From positions 157,692 through 221,691 of the forward strand of contig CAXIPT010000015.1 of the NCBI GenBank assembly GCA_964030475.1: a DNA stretch of 64,000 nucleotides, read 5' to 3'. The position numbers were made by a program, and so were the translations under genes. Positions 54,089-64,000 of this stretch are shown piece by piece (the stretch's first letter is position 1; the number at the start of each line of letters is the position of its first letter). Under the pieces are notes generated by a model that saw nothing but the letters and a program-made list of their open reading frames with translations, searched no databases and was not told the origin of the DNA. The DNA is from Tethya wilhelma (Eukaryota; Porifera; Demospongiae; Tethyida; Tethyidae).

Positions 54089-55848
54089 ATGGCGGAAAAA
54101 TTCAAGTTAGGAGTAAGTTTATCAGGGGGAACCAGAGCTGGAGATGAGCAGAATGTAACGAAGGAAAAGTATCTTTATGTAAGTTTGGTGTGTTTCATTA
54201 CAACATATCTTTCTTGACATTCTTCTGGTCCGTTGATTTGACTTTATAAAATTACTATGTATGTGACATGAGTGTGATAATGCTCAGTCAATCCACCCCT
54301 ATGATTCACCTAGGTGAGGTCATGGCTGGAGAAGGTGTTTGCTGGTGAAGAGCCCCCAGAGTATGAGATCAACAACCAGACTGTGGATGTGCTCTTTGCC
54401 ATGGCTCAAGAGAGTGAACTCAAGGAGAGGAGAGCAGAGATTGTCATGGAAGACCTCTTGCAGAAGACGGAGGAGTATACCACTGAAAGTATGTTGTGTG
54501 ATGTTTTAGTCTGTATATAGAGTAAGTGTAAGTAAATCACTTCTGTGTGGCAAATTTAATATACAGGAGTGATTCTGAAAAATATGCAGCTGTTATTTAC
54601 CTCCACACATGCCAAAAACAACAACAACAAAAAAAACTTCTGTTTTTTGGTGATGTAATTACACCTGCTCATGGGTAAATCCTTTGATCTTGGTCATTGT
54701 AGGCTAGATTTAAACTTGAGATTGATCTGCCATTTGGACTATCTACAGTATGTTGCGTGGATATCTAAGCACAGATGTACTACATCCATCCACATATAAC
54801 AGTCATGTTAAAATGTATTACAAATGCACAACTCTTTCTCTCATACTACAGCTGCTAGACTCCAGTCAGAAATGGAGTGGCTGGGCTTCAGCACAAAGGA
54901 CCTCTCTCCTACCTCCCTGGGCTACGTACAGAGTCTGGCTGGTGTCGCTAATGCACTGGAGATCAAAGACTGTTCCAACACAAGGTAAAAGTACAGATAT
55001 TGTTTGTTGTTGTTGTTTGTTGTTTTTTTGCTTATTTACAAAGCCTTCTGAAAGAGAAGGGACTTGGCAATAATCATTCTTAATATTATAGTAGGAAGGT
55101 TTGGTTTTGTCAGGATGAGTCAAGTAGTGTCTGATCCAAAGTATGTCCCACTTTAGTGATTTTAGGGTCCACAATACCATATAGCTGGAAATATTCACGG
55201 TTAAAAAATTTGATGTTTTGCTCCGCAGAACATAAAATTAAAATGTTGATGATTTAATTTTGACAATTTGCGCGTGTGCATAGTACGTACATTAATATAT
55301 GGGGCCCACAATATTGGCAGATTTCGATTTGGACTTCGACCGTCAAATTAAATCCCCACCAATATTTCCAGCTATACGGTAGTAGTATTAGATATCACCT
55401 GGGATCAAGCCATTTTTGCTGCAATAGGTAAACTTAATGCTTTTTCCCATATATTCAGTATGTTAGCTGTACACCAGAAGGCAGCTACTAAGTGAACCAC
55501 ACCCCAAAAATTGGGGGGAAGATGTAAATGCTATACTATTGCATTCATTTTGGAGACTTTCGTAGTAAAGTTTTATATCTGCATCACTTACACACACAGC
55601 TATTGTCTAGCTTTGAGTGAACTCTGTCAGCAACAAGCTAGTGCTGCTGTGAGAGAAGAGGAGGTCAGGAGAGACCTGGAGAGACAAAAGGAAGGAGTGA
55701 GGAAGACACTCGTGAAACAAGCCAACCAAAAGAAGTGTGTGTGTGTGTGTGTGTTTGCCATTGCCTAGCAACCAAAAATTTTATAGGCTAATTGCTGTTT
55801 ACTGGCTGGGTGGAGGTGACAATAGAGTAGCTACGGGTCACAGAGGTC

Positions 55849-55906
<58 letters not shown>

Positions 55907-57248
55907 TAACTCATCCTTATTATTTCACCAATGTAGAGTGTTGGCTGGGTTGGAAGAGGAGATGAGGATGGTCTCAGCCTCACTGGGGAAGCAGAGAAAA
56001 GAAGAACAGTTTCTCAAACAGAAAGCAGTCGAATATCAGAAACTGGTTTCATCAATGAAGGTACATAGTCATGAACTTTTATTTAGTCATACCCAAGAAT
56101 CCTTTGTGATCTTTACCAACAACATTTTGACTATCCCTGACTCTACAAACTCCTGCCCAAGGAGGTTGGACAGGCTGGGCCTACCCCCATTTTTTGTTGG
56201 GCAGAAAAACTAGGTGGGGTCTATAGGACTACTAGATGAGGTGAGGTATATAGTGTGGACATGCAGCCTGAGAGGGTCTAGGTTACTTTGGAGTACTGTG
56301 TATATAATTATAAGCTCCTCAAGTCCACTCTATAGCCATGAGTGTAGGCCTTTATCTAACCTCGTTCCTGGATCCCAGATTCCCAGGCCTTTTTCCCCGT
56401 GTTTAATTCTTTTTTCTTTAATTTTTAAAATTGGCACAGGGTAGGCCTCAGTACGAGACTAGCCATTATCAATTGCACTGTGTCCTAGCTGCATGTGTCA
56501 AAGTGATTGATGAAATGATCCCAAAGATAAGATAATAGTTTAGACTTGATAGATAATTATAAATGAGTCGTCTAAGTTGATCGACGTGAGGGAGTGCATT
56601 CCATTATGTTCCAACTGTTTGTTTGCTCTCAGGATGAGTTGAAGTCCATTGGATATGACTCCAGTGTGAGTCACACAGCCTTGCAGCAGTGTGCCAAGGT
56701 GAGACAGTTGCCATGACTACAGTGTGATATCCAATGTGATATTGTCTCTATGGACTAAGACCTTAGTATGTATGCATGTAATTGTTGCAGGAGATTGATG
56801 AACTACAGAGTCAACTTGCTCCTCTAAAGGCACAGCTGGCTAGCTATAAGGACCTGCCTCCAGTGAGTCACGCATGGCAGCATGTAATTCTTGTATAATA
56901 CATGCTCCCTATGGCCAAGTCTATTATAGCCTCATGCAATCATCGGGCCGCCTTGTCCTATTGATTGTTTTCCAAAACAAGAAGTAAATTTTTTATTCTT
57001 TAATACCTGTTATTCAGGACTTGAGTTTAGCACGAGTAAAGATTGAAGAGGCAAAGCAAGAACTGGTATGTATAATGCATATTGTTTGTATGTACCTTGC
57101 AGTTTAGCTATGATAATATTCGTACTGCACTCACAATGTTACATGTTCTATATCTCCACATACAAACAAACACGCACATGACGTACAACAGGCTAAACTA
57201 GAGGAACAGCTAGCAGACTCAATTGACCTGGTCCACGCAGCAAACTGA
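54089..57248 (+). CDS. HAUS1: HAUS augmin-like complex subunit 1, complete gene
   Basis: Nine exons: 54089-54178, 54314-54488, 54852-54984, 55600-55734, 55937-56060, 56633-56698, 56791-56862, 57018-57065 and 57192-57248, all in frame, give 299 residues (human HAUS1 278). Family landmarks: WLEKVFAGEEPPEYEINNQT, VMEDLLQKTEEY, LERQKEGVRKTLVKQANQKK, KAVEYQKLVSSMKDELKSIG, CAKEIDELQSQLAPLKAQL, DLPPDLSLARVKIEEAKQEL, ending LVHAAN. Nearly the whole protein is predicted coiled coil. HAUS1 is an augmin subunit required for spindle microtubule amplification and centrosome integrity. Intron 3 carries a MITE (55175-55381) and intron 4 two (GT)n tracts. It ends tail-to-tail with a minus-strand gene 206 bp away. 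Confidence 0.95.
55175..55381. mobile_element. MITE in HAUS1 intron 3 (complete copy)
   Basis: Same position and nearly the same sequence as 49064-49270. Confidence 0.8.
55850..55904. repeat. (GT)n microsatellite in HAUS1 intron 4
   Basis: Preceded by a dispersed short repeat (about 55750-55850: CCATTGCCTAGCAACCA, TGGCTGGGTGGAGGTGACAA) that accompanies (GT)n/(AC)n tracts at three other places in the window. Confidence 0.95.
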
Positions 57249-57454
57249 ACACATTCTACATCATACAACATCCACCCAATCATGAAACTGCAAGACACTA
57301 GCCAGTGATACATGACAACAAAACATAATGACCATGCATGACTGAACAAAAAATTTTATAGACTTTGATTCTGCACATCTGAGTTCACTGTTATTAAAAG
57401 GTTGAAATAATCCTGTGCTTTTTATATTCCTGTGTGTACGTGTCTTTACTTGAT

Positions 57455-58695
57455 TCAAGTGTTTGTGCTTTCCACTAAAATTGAGGGTACTGTGATTGTC
57501 TTCACGGCAGGGTTCAGTACAGCTCTCCTCCTCTCCTGCTGGAGCCAGTACAACATCTCAGTACGATCAGAGCTCATCTTGTCAGAATAGGGACGCCCCT
57601 GTAATAAGCATGATCAATGTTGGATCATGCAAACTAGCATTGTTAGCTACGTAGAGCCTACAGGTACAATGTCATGTAAATTGAAATCACAATGGTTTAT
57701 ATCCTTATATCATACACCAAGAATCTAATGTGTTTCCAGAATGTGAAAACACCAAAACTGCAAAATTCAAACTAAAAATGTATACAATGTACATCCTTCA
57801 AATCAAAATCAAGTCTGTTCTTGCATTTGTATATGCTAGCATGCACGCATTATTAGTCTAGCGCTGTAAAACTCAATTCATAATTGCCTCCTTCACTGGT
57901 GAAAAGGTGAGGTCTAAGGCTAGATAGAATACACATGTGCATGACTTACTTTGTAGGTGACAATATCTCCATACTTGGTTTGGAGTTTTCGTATGACTTG
58001 AGAAACTTGTATGTCAAGTTTATCCAGTTCCTGTGATAGTAGTATCAATGTAGAGGTACAACTATAAATATTTCATGTACCGTATATGAGCACAAAAATT
58101 TGGCGGATTAGCGGTACCGATTTTGGTAAGGACTACCAGTATCAAATCCGCCAAACAGTCATTTTTGTGTATGTACATACGGAATACGTGTATTGCTGCG
58201 TGCGCAAACGCCAAATTAAAATCTGCCAATCATAAAATATTTGATAATCCGCCAAATTTTATTCCTGCCAATATTTTGTGCTATATGGTATATATACCAT
58301 TTACAATAGAATTTTAAACTAATCGTAGAATACCTTGTGAAACTCCGTCCTCTTCCTTGCCTCTTCAAGTCGAACCACAGACGACCCTCTCTGACCTGAA
58401 ATATTAGTGAAAGGAAAAATCATTTGTTCACGGCTGGATATAGGGTAGGCTGATGACCACCAATACTAATCCAAGGAGGGAAAAACAAACAAATGCTTAC
58501 CCATTTATCATGCAGGTGTAATATACAGATGCATGTAAGTATACTGTATAACTATCTGCCAAATTTTTGTGCTATTAGGTACCTCTAGCAAAGAATCTCG
58601 TTGGGTCTGATGCTTTCTTTTCAAATGATTCTAATTGCGAGAGGAGTAGTTCTCTCTTTTCAATTGTTTCACATACTGCTTCCCATAATTCTAAA

Positions 58696-58697
<2 letters not shown>
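57455..58697 (-). CDS. Coiled-coil protein, last four exons
   Basis: Exons 58583-58697, 58334-58395, 57950-58030 and 57455-57598 join in matching phases and end at a TGA. Sequence: VLELWEAVCETIEKRELLLS, FEKKASDPTRFF, VVRLEEARKRTEFHK, LDKLDIQVSQVIRKLQTKYG, then TYKGRPYSDKMSSDRTEML and YWLQQERR. The helical heptads and the 'Y-K-G-R-P-Y' turn look like a conserved coiled-coil protein of the cilium/CCDC type, but I cannot name it confidently. Upstream exons were not found. The fibrinogen-domain gene on the other strand begins 370 bp upstream, so either that gene is nested in an intron of this one or this one is truncated. The first visible exon has its acceptor at the end of a (CT)n(CA)n tract. 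Confidence 0.6.
58078..58290. mobile_element. MITE between coiled-coil exons
   Basis: Ends TACCGTATATGAGCACAAAA and TTTTGTGCTATATGGTA with GGCGGATT/GCCAAATT arms, related to the TACCGTATAGC family. Intronic on the minus strand. Confidence 0.8.

Positions 58698-58699
<2 letters not shown>

Positions 58700-58776
<77 letters not shown>
58700..58776. repeat. Compound (GT)n(GA)n microsatellite serving as polypyrimidine tract
   Basis: On the minus strand it reads (CT)n(CA)n-CAG directly before the coiled-coil exon at 58697. Confidence 0.9.
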
Positions 58777-58778
<2 letters not shown>

Positions 58779-59065
58779 TCTGAGTACAGTGTGTGTGGGT
58801 GCGGCTGCGCATGCGCAATATTTATTGGGGCATAATTGCCGAATATAAAACCACGAAAGAGTTGAATTCTTCACTTCACAAACTGTTTGAAAGCTTGCGA
58901 GGAAAATATATCTTTCTTGTAACTGGTGAAAGCATAAAGTTTGTTGAAGATATAGGTCTAACTGTCCTGTGAAAAGTACGTCACAATATTCAATAGGCTT
59001 TCAGAATTTTCTCACTGTCAGAGTGTCGAATTTGATCAGAGATTTTATAGATCGTGATCATCATC

Positions 59066-60274
59066 ATGAAAGTGGCTATCGTTGTGGCGTTTGCATTGGT
59101 AGTCGTACCACTATGTTGCTGCATAGACAATTTCGGAATGATCGTGAGTCAAGAGAACAAAACAGAACCGGGGAATCAAAATCGCAGTGCTGGATTTGAA
59201 GACGAACCAGTATACACGGATGGCTTGCAAGATTCAGACGATTACGAAGAAGAATTCAAGCCTCTTGTTTGCATACTCAATCTCACAAGTCTCCTCTTCC
59301 AGCTACAAGCCCTCGGCGGTGATTGTCTTGGCCATGTGGAATTCGACGATTGTTGCCAGCCCAAGTTCCTGCAGCTAACTTATTCAGGAGTCTATCCATT
59401 GCGACACAATAGAATGGCCTTTTGCGACATGGAGAGTGATGGTGGTGGTTGGCTGGTGATCCAGAGGCGAATGAGAACCAACGACAACCGTAGACCGAGA
59501 TCGTTCAACAAGACGTGGGCCCAGTACAGAAGAGGGTTCGGAGCTGTTGATAAGAATTCTTTTTGGCTGGGTCTCGATGCCATGCATACTCTTACGTCTG
59601 TGCCAAGTGGAACAGAACTCATGGTAGTGTTGGAGCGGTTCAATGGCACAAAGGAGTACGTCTATTACGATACTTTCCACGTAGATAGCGAACAGCATTT
59701 GTACAAAGCCACAATCAGTGGCTACAATAGAAAACTAAGTACTGTTGTGGACTCCTTGTTCAGCATAAACGGAGCGCCATTCAGCACGAAGGACCGAAAC
59801 AACTACGGACTTATCCAGTACGGACGTCGTATAAATTGTGCTGTGCGCCACGGTGGAGGATGGTGGTATAAGGCTCTTGCTGGGTGTTCCAATGCTCCTC
59901 TCAATCAAAACTACCAAGGATCAGTTAATGTCAGCATCCCTGGGATTCCGTATGCACAGGCGTATTATCCTGATTTACCAATACCAATCTATCAGGGTGT
60001 TGAAGACTTCTTTGCAGCAGTTGAGATGAAAATCCGTCCGAAAACATGGTACTGTGGAAAATATCTGAACTATGATCCTCAAATTGTTCAAAACAGATTC
60101 AAGCTACGAAACTATCCCACAGATCTGGACAAAGATGATGACGAACAGACTCAAGGTGAAGAGCGTACCAGCACGACACCTCAAACACCATCTACCACAG
60201 CAAGCGAGACTGAGAAACCTGAAAAGAAACGTAGCATTGATTCTGAAGCTGAAGAGAACGTTGTTGAGAAGTGA
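59066..60274 (+). CDS. Secreted fibrinogen-related (FReD) protein
   Basis: Single-exon 402-residue protein starting at MKVAIVVAFALVVVPLCCC, a clear signal peptide. An acidic N-terminal segment (about 25-75) precedes the fibrinogen C-terminal-like domain (about 85-330). Motifs: CDMESDGGGWLVIQRR (hallmark of FReDs, in place of the usual 'C-D-M-x-T-x-G-G-G-W'), YRRGFGAVDKNSFWLGLDAM, NYGLIQYGRRINCA, GGGWWYKALAGCSNAPLNQN and VEMKIRP. The C-terminal 70 residues are Thr/Pro/Glu-rich and hydrophilic (STTPQTPSTTASETEKPEKK), probably a mucin-like tail. FReDs (ficolins, angiopoietin-like, tachylectins) bind carbohydrate or acetyl groups outside the cell; a lectin or immune role is plausible here. No collagen-like region was seen. 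Confidence 0.9.
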   Translation: MKVAIVVAFALVVVPLCCCIDNFGMIVSQENKTEPGNQNRSAGFEDEPVYTDGLQDSDDYEEEFKPLVCILNLTSLLFQLQALGGDCLGHVEFDDCCQPKFLQLTYSGVYPLRHNRMAFCDMESDGGGWLVIQRRMRTNDNRRPRSFNKTWAQYRRGFGAVDKNSFWLGLDAMHTLTSVPSGTELMVVLERFNGTKEYVYYDTFHVDSEQHLYKATISGYNRKLSTVVDSLFSINGAPFSTKDRNNYGLIQYGRRINCAVRHGGGWWYKALAGCSNAPLNQNYQGSVNVSIPGIPYAQAYYPDLPIPIYQGVEDFFAAVEMKIRPKTWYCGKYLNYDPQIVQNRFKLRNYPTDLDKDDDEQTQGEERTSTTPQTPSTTASETEKPEKKRSIDSEAEENVVEK

Positions 60275-61099
60275 CAAGTTTTACCTGCCTTTTTTCCTCT
60301 TTTTTTCTTCTCTTTTCGTCTCTTTATCTATCATTTTCTCTTCAGTTTTCCACAGCCATGATCATTTTTTCCTTCAACATTTATCACTTACATCAGTATC
60401 ATTCATTCATTCAAGTTGGAGTTAAACTGTCAATAGTTGCTTCATCTTAACTCTTAATTTCTCTCTGGTCTCTATGTGTAGTTGTGATCTTCTGTATTTT
60501 ATCTTCACAGTTCCAATATGCCATTCTGTCATTCACAATACCCTTATACTGTAGTACAATTTATTCAGTAGCAACAGAAATCTTTCCAAACTTTAAAAAT
60601 GGCTGTATATAGATGGGCTAGCTTGCATGGGGTTGGGAATTATACTACCTGAGCCTCTCTACATATTTATTAAAGTATTAGGGTATGTATCCATAGCAAC
60701 ACATTTGTACAATGTGTAAAAGGTTCCCTCTACAGTTACCATAGCAACCACATCAGCATACAATTATGCATAGCAATTTGAAGCTAGCACAGGTCATGTA
60801 ACTTGTAAAATCTACCATGTCCACAGTGAACCTTGAGCTACATAGACCAGGAATTCAGGCCTGGGAAGATCGATGGATCCCTCTCCAGAAGTGAAGTGAG
60901 TGGGTTAGAAAGAGATCTGAGGCTGATCAGGGTAGAAAAAAAGGATCTAGCTCAGCCCCAGATCAGGGTAGAAAAAAGGATCTAGCTCAATAGACTAATG
61001 TAAATGCAGAACAATGAGAACCAACAGAAAGTCAACCACCCTGATAGTCAATAAATCAAACAGCATGCACTGTCACTGAAGACAGTAGCTACATGTTAC
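60275..61099. other. 3' UTR and intergenic region after the FReD gene
   Basis: T-rich 3' flank with no gene recognised. The phrase AAAAAAGGATCTAGCTCA is repeated at about 60937 and 60970. Confidence 0.5.
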
Positions 61100-61154
61100 C
61101 TGTTTGAGCTGTGACCTGTGCCTGTGGCTGCTGTACTTGACCGCCATGTCTATC
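61100..61154 (-). CDS. Small candidate exon
   Basis: Lies between TCTCAACAG and GTAACA on the minus strand and reads IDMAVKYSSHRHRSQLKQ. It may belong to the PPP6R-like gene just upstream, but I cannot place it in that family. Confidence 0.3.
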
Positions 61155-61240
61155 TGTTGAGATGGAGGGAAGAATAATCTAGTCCAGACTTCTTGAAGAC
61201 TACTTTGAATTGCTTCTGAGCTATTACCCTACATGTTCGA

Positions 61241-61277
<37 letters not shown>

Positions 61278-61319
61278 GTGGGCCCAGTGAAGGTACAGAG
61301 TGAAGACTACATAGACATG

Positions 61320-61553
61320 ATTTCTAAGTGATTTTAGATAATTTTCTTTGTCCGTGTCTCCCTCCCCCTCCTCCCCTGTCTCTTGCGGTGCCTCTCCACC
61401 CCCACCCTCTGATTGGTTCTCCATGGTGACACTGTTGTTGTTGAGAGAGCCACCCCCACCACCACTGATGATGGCACTAGCTAGGGCAGCTATCACACAT
61501 GATTCCACGTGCATGTGTAGGAAGTTGTTCCATGGATACTCGAAGAACAAGTC
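61320..61553 (-). CDS. PPP6R/SAPS-domain protein, single exon
   Basis: Starts after TTGCCCAG at 61553 with DLFFEYPWNNFLHMHVESC, closely resembling the 'DLFFKYTWNNFLHxQVExC' block of protein phosphatase 6 regulatory subunits. It continues VIAALASAIISGGGGGSLNN and an acidic Glu/Gly-rich insert (EAPQETGEEGEGDTDKENY), comparable to the variable linker in vertebrate PPP6R proteins before their next conserved block. The 3' end is uncertain (about 61320). SAPS subunits direct PP6 phosphatase to its substrates. Upstream exons should lie beyond 61553, where instead there are an N (61680) and HAUS1 fragments, so the gene is broken or has a very long intron. Confidence 0.6.
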
Positions 61554-61680
61554 CTGGGCAATTAACAAACAATGAGAGGAGGAAAACTTAGAACAGAAAG
61601 GCTATCATATTTTGAGTGTTGTCAAACACAAAAAATGACAACTTTTACAAATTGACCGGTTTTAAGAATTCCAGAGATCN

Positions 61681-62430
61681 GAACCTCACCTAGGTGCCAA
61701 TCATAGGGGTTGCACACACAAGATCAATTTTCACAAGATCAACTCCCACATGATCAACTCTTACGGGTTCAACTTTTCATTGAATCAATTCTTGTAGCAG
61801 CAACTTTTTACTGACTCAACTCTTATATAGTCAACTGCAATCAACTATTATCTCAGTATCCTGCCATAGATTCCATCCTAGATCATGGATTTTCCTTTAT
61901 CAATAATCAGTTATGATGCAATCACTGACCTTCACACTCAGTTCAGTGACAGCTTGACAGCCAATGATGAGGAGTGCTCATGTTGACAATGGTTCAGGCA
62001 TCCACCATTAATTTCCAAAACGCTTTTATGCAAGCCATTTGGTGCAAGGTACAAAGCACCTTACTGGACTCTAATAGTTATTTTTGTGTTAATTCGTAGT
62101 TTTTGTTAGTTGATTTTGTTGCAATTGATTCTATTACAGTTGATTTCATAACAGTTGATATCGTGCAAAGTTGCTTCGTTGATAGTTGATCACGTGGGAG
62201 TTGATCTCGCGAAAATTGATCTCGTGTGTGTAATACGTGTATCATAGGGGGCTGGATTGACTGAGCATTATCACACATGTCACACGATGGCGGATATTGA
62301 GCCACACCGAAGTCAAATCAAGACCAGAAGAATGTCAAGATAGATATGTTGTAATGAAACACACCAAACTTACATAAAGATACTTTTGATTCGTTTCATT
62401 CTGTTCATCTTTAGTGCCCCCTGCTGACAT
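61681..62430 (-). pseudogene. HAUS1: HAUS1 5'-end fragment, inverted copy (exon 1, intron 1, exon 2 acceptor)
   Basis: On the minus strand, exon 1 is 62430-62374: MSAGGTKDEQNETNQKYLY, open and in phase, but lacking the MAEKFKLGVNL start of the other copies. Intron 1 follows (GTAAGTTTGGTGTGTTTCAT, GACATTCTTCTGGTCTTGAT), then the exon-2 acceptor context (CCTATGATTGGCACCTAGGT) interrupted by the foldback element 61710-62240. The copy ends at the N (61680), two to three codons into exon 2. Confidence 0.75.
61710..62240. mobile_element. Foldback element of GATCAACT repeats with 10-bp target duplication
   Basis: The arms carry AGATCAA, GATCAACTCCCACATGATCA and further GATCAACT-like units at about 17-20 bp spacing; the right arm is the complement (GTTGATC...). 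Flanked by ATCATAGGGG (61700-61709, 62241-62250). It is inserted a few bases from the exon-2 splice acceptor of the inverted HAUS1 fragment. Confidence 0.85.
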
Positions 62431-62478
62431 GATATGAATAACGACCAATGCAACGACCTTTTCCAACTATTTTGACTA

Positions 62479-63394
62479 ATGGTCAAGTTTATAGGAGTAA
62501 GTTGGGAGTTGGAGATGTAGATATGAGCGACTTGAAATTCACAGAAGTATCTTATGTAAGTTTGGTGTCTTTCCTTACAACATATCATTCTTGATATTCT
62601 TTTGGTCTTGATTTGACTTTGGTGTTTTTTTTGTGTGTGTTTTTTTTCTACAAGACTTGAAGCGGTTTAGCGGCAACTTAATGCGAGTTGATACTTTTTG
62701 TGTGTGTTTTTTTCTATAAGACTTGAAGCGGTTTGGCAACTTAATGCGAGTTGATACAACTTAATGATACAAAAAAAGCACAAAGGCTTAACACAAATGC
62801 CGCATCCTGAGTGAATATAGTTAATTACTGTACAAGTGCATGACAACACAAGCTATAAAGTGTTAGCTATATAACTAAACAAAGTCATGAATAGCACATT
62901 ACTGTCCAAATCTTGAAGATACTGTTGCAAGACAGTACTGATAGTGGACGGAAGGAATGTGTTCTGGTGGGAAAGTGTTCTACACCTTGGGACAATGAGA
63001 TTTATATCACTAGACAATTATAGTTGAGTTGCCTGGTCACTAGTGGTGCTTCGGGAAAGTCAGTGAGGCTATGGATAATCTTGAACAAGTGACACTGATA
63101 CACAGGCCTGTGTTCGCCTATAGCTTCAGTAGAGTACTAGAAGTAAAGTTCTTATAGAAGCACCTGCATGTTTATCATGTGATATGTGTGATATACTCAG
63201 TCAATCCATCCCTATGATTCACCTAGGTCAGGTCATGGCTGGATAAGGTGTTTGCTGGTGAAGAGTCCCCTGAGTATGAGATCAACAACCAGACTGTGGA
63301 TGTCCTCTTTGCCATGGCTCAAGAGAGTGAACTCAAGGAGAGGAGGGCAGAGATTATCATGGAAGACCTCTTGCAGAAGACGGAGGAGTATACC
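62479..63394 (+). pseudogene. HAUS1: HAUS1 5'-end pseudogene, direct copy (exons 1-2)
   Basis: Exon 1 (62479-62555) is degenerate: the frame from ATG reads MVKFIGVSWELEM and hits TAG, though the donor CTTAT|GTAAG survives. Exon 2 (63227-63394) is well conserved (VRSWLDKVFAGEESPEYEIN, IIMEDLLQKTEEYT) but 7 bp shorter than in other copies, shifting the frame after the donor. No exon 3 follows. It is head-to-head with the inverted fragment at 61681-62430. Confidence 0.8.
62636..62765. repeat. Short tandem duplication, about 65-70 bp unit
   Basis: The unit contains GACTTGAAGCGGTTT and AACTTAATGCGAGTTGATAC, present twice, in intron 1 of the HAUS1 pseudogene. Confidence 0.8.
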
Positions 63395-64000
63395 GTATGT
63401 TGGATGGTTTATGTATGTGTGTATTCTTCAATGTACTACAGCTCTAGAGACACGATCCTTTTAGTCATTAACTGGCCGAATTTGAACTTGACCTCAATCT
63501 ACCACTTACTACTTAGATTATGATCTATGTAGTCTCGCAGGCCGAGCATTTCGAGAGGGGGGAAAAAAGGAAGGTTTGGTAACTGTAGGCCACTTTCCGT
63601 GTGCATTCAAAATTTCATTAGCATGACCTAAGGTCATTCTGTCATTTGAAAAAAAAAAATTCTTTGCCAGAAGGTTTTAGTTTAGCTTAGTGTATATATA
63701 CTTGAGTGTGAAGTAATCATGAATTTGAACCATCTTCTACACACAAATAGTGAAAGTTCAGCCTTAGTAAGTTACAAAGCTTGCAGATGTGGACTATTCA
63801 TGGACGATGATTATACAGCACCTACGGTCTCACATGACAAGAACAATTCTAGTTAGTATGTTTCAGATTTGGCAAGAAATTTTATCTCATTAATTTCGAA
63901 ATTACAAAATACTGAAATCTGATTGTAGGTTACAACATTTCCCGATTGTAAATGAAAACTGGGCCACTTCTACCAGATGTCCTCCCCCCCCCCCCCCCCG
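63395..64000. other. Terminal stretch without recognised genes
   Basis: No exon or repeat was recognised. The window ends in a C homopolymer (about 63983-63999), which suggests a contig end. Confidence 0.6.

Noticed and set aside
59054..59065. Earlier start for the FReD protein
   Set aside because: The upstream codon is GTG; the ATG at 59066 opens directly into the signal peptide.
1..64000. tRNA, rRNA, CRISPR array, LTR retrotransposon or reverse transcriptase
   Set aside because: Looked for by eye on both strands; no cloverleaf set, conserved rRNA block, spaced repeats or YXDD-type polymerase was recognised. Short or decayed copies could have been missed.

Overview
This is nuclear DNA from an animal. 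Genes have many short exons separated by GT-AG introns of roughly 60-500 bp, the sequence is AT-rich, and there are very many (GT)n and (GA)n microsatellites and short foldback transposons. The gene content suggests an early-branching metazoan, most likely a demosponge. It includes three DEATH-NACHT-LRR (NLR) genes, a secreted domain family that I know from sponges and cnidarians, a fibrinogen-domain protein, and housekeeping genes EIF2B5, HAUS1, UBA6-like and LYSMD3/4. The organism is inferred from gene content only.

Layout. 1-1160: 375-bp tandem satellite. 1177-3569 (+): truncated UBA6-like E1 enzyme, followed by a 1.6-kb foldback element and an N gap. 5626-7116 (+): single-exon secreted coiled-coil protein. 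9376-12686 (+): NLR A. 13025-13669 (-): last two exons of an SHB-like SH2 adaptor, then 3 kb of simple repeats and an unrecognised gene fragment (16637-17085). 17087-20117 and 31814-34828: inverted duplication carrying two intact EIF2B5 genes, each head-to-head with a death-fold gene that is truncated on the left arm. Between the arms: LYSMD3/4-like (-), a long acidic PX-domain protein (+), then 5 kb of microsatellites and MITEs. 35919-42097 (-): NLR C. 42277-45517: nested DNA transposons. 45609-46753 (-): unrecognised membrane protein. 47959-63394: several copies of HAUS1 (one complete, one partial, two 5'-end fragments head to head), NLR B (-), NLR and EIF2B5 relics, a coiled-coil gene (-), a fibrinogen-domain gene (+) and a PPP6R-like exon (-).

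Main result. NLR C starts with a short hydrophobic leader ending in GDVEINPGP, a canonical 2A ribosome-skipping motif, in an exon that splices in phase onto the DEATH, NACHT and LRR exons. The gene would therefore yield either a signal-led fusion protein or a free leader plus a cytosolic NLR starting at proline. Similar 2A leaders have been described on sea-urchin NLRs.

Caution. Five single-N positions (17086, 25736, 31813, 49718, 61680) each touch the edge of a duplicated segment. Some of the apparent duplications may be unmerged haplotypes or scaffolding joins rather than real paralogues. No tRNA, rRNA, CRISPR array or recognisable retroelement was found.
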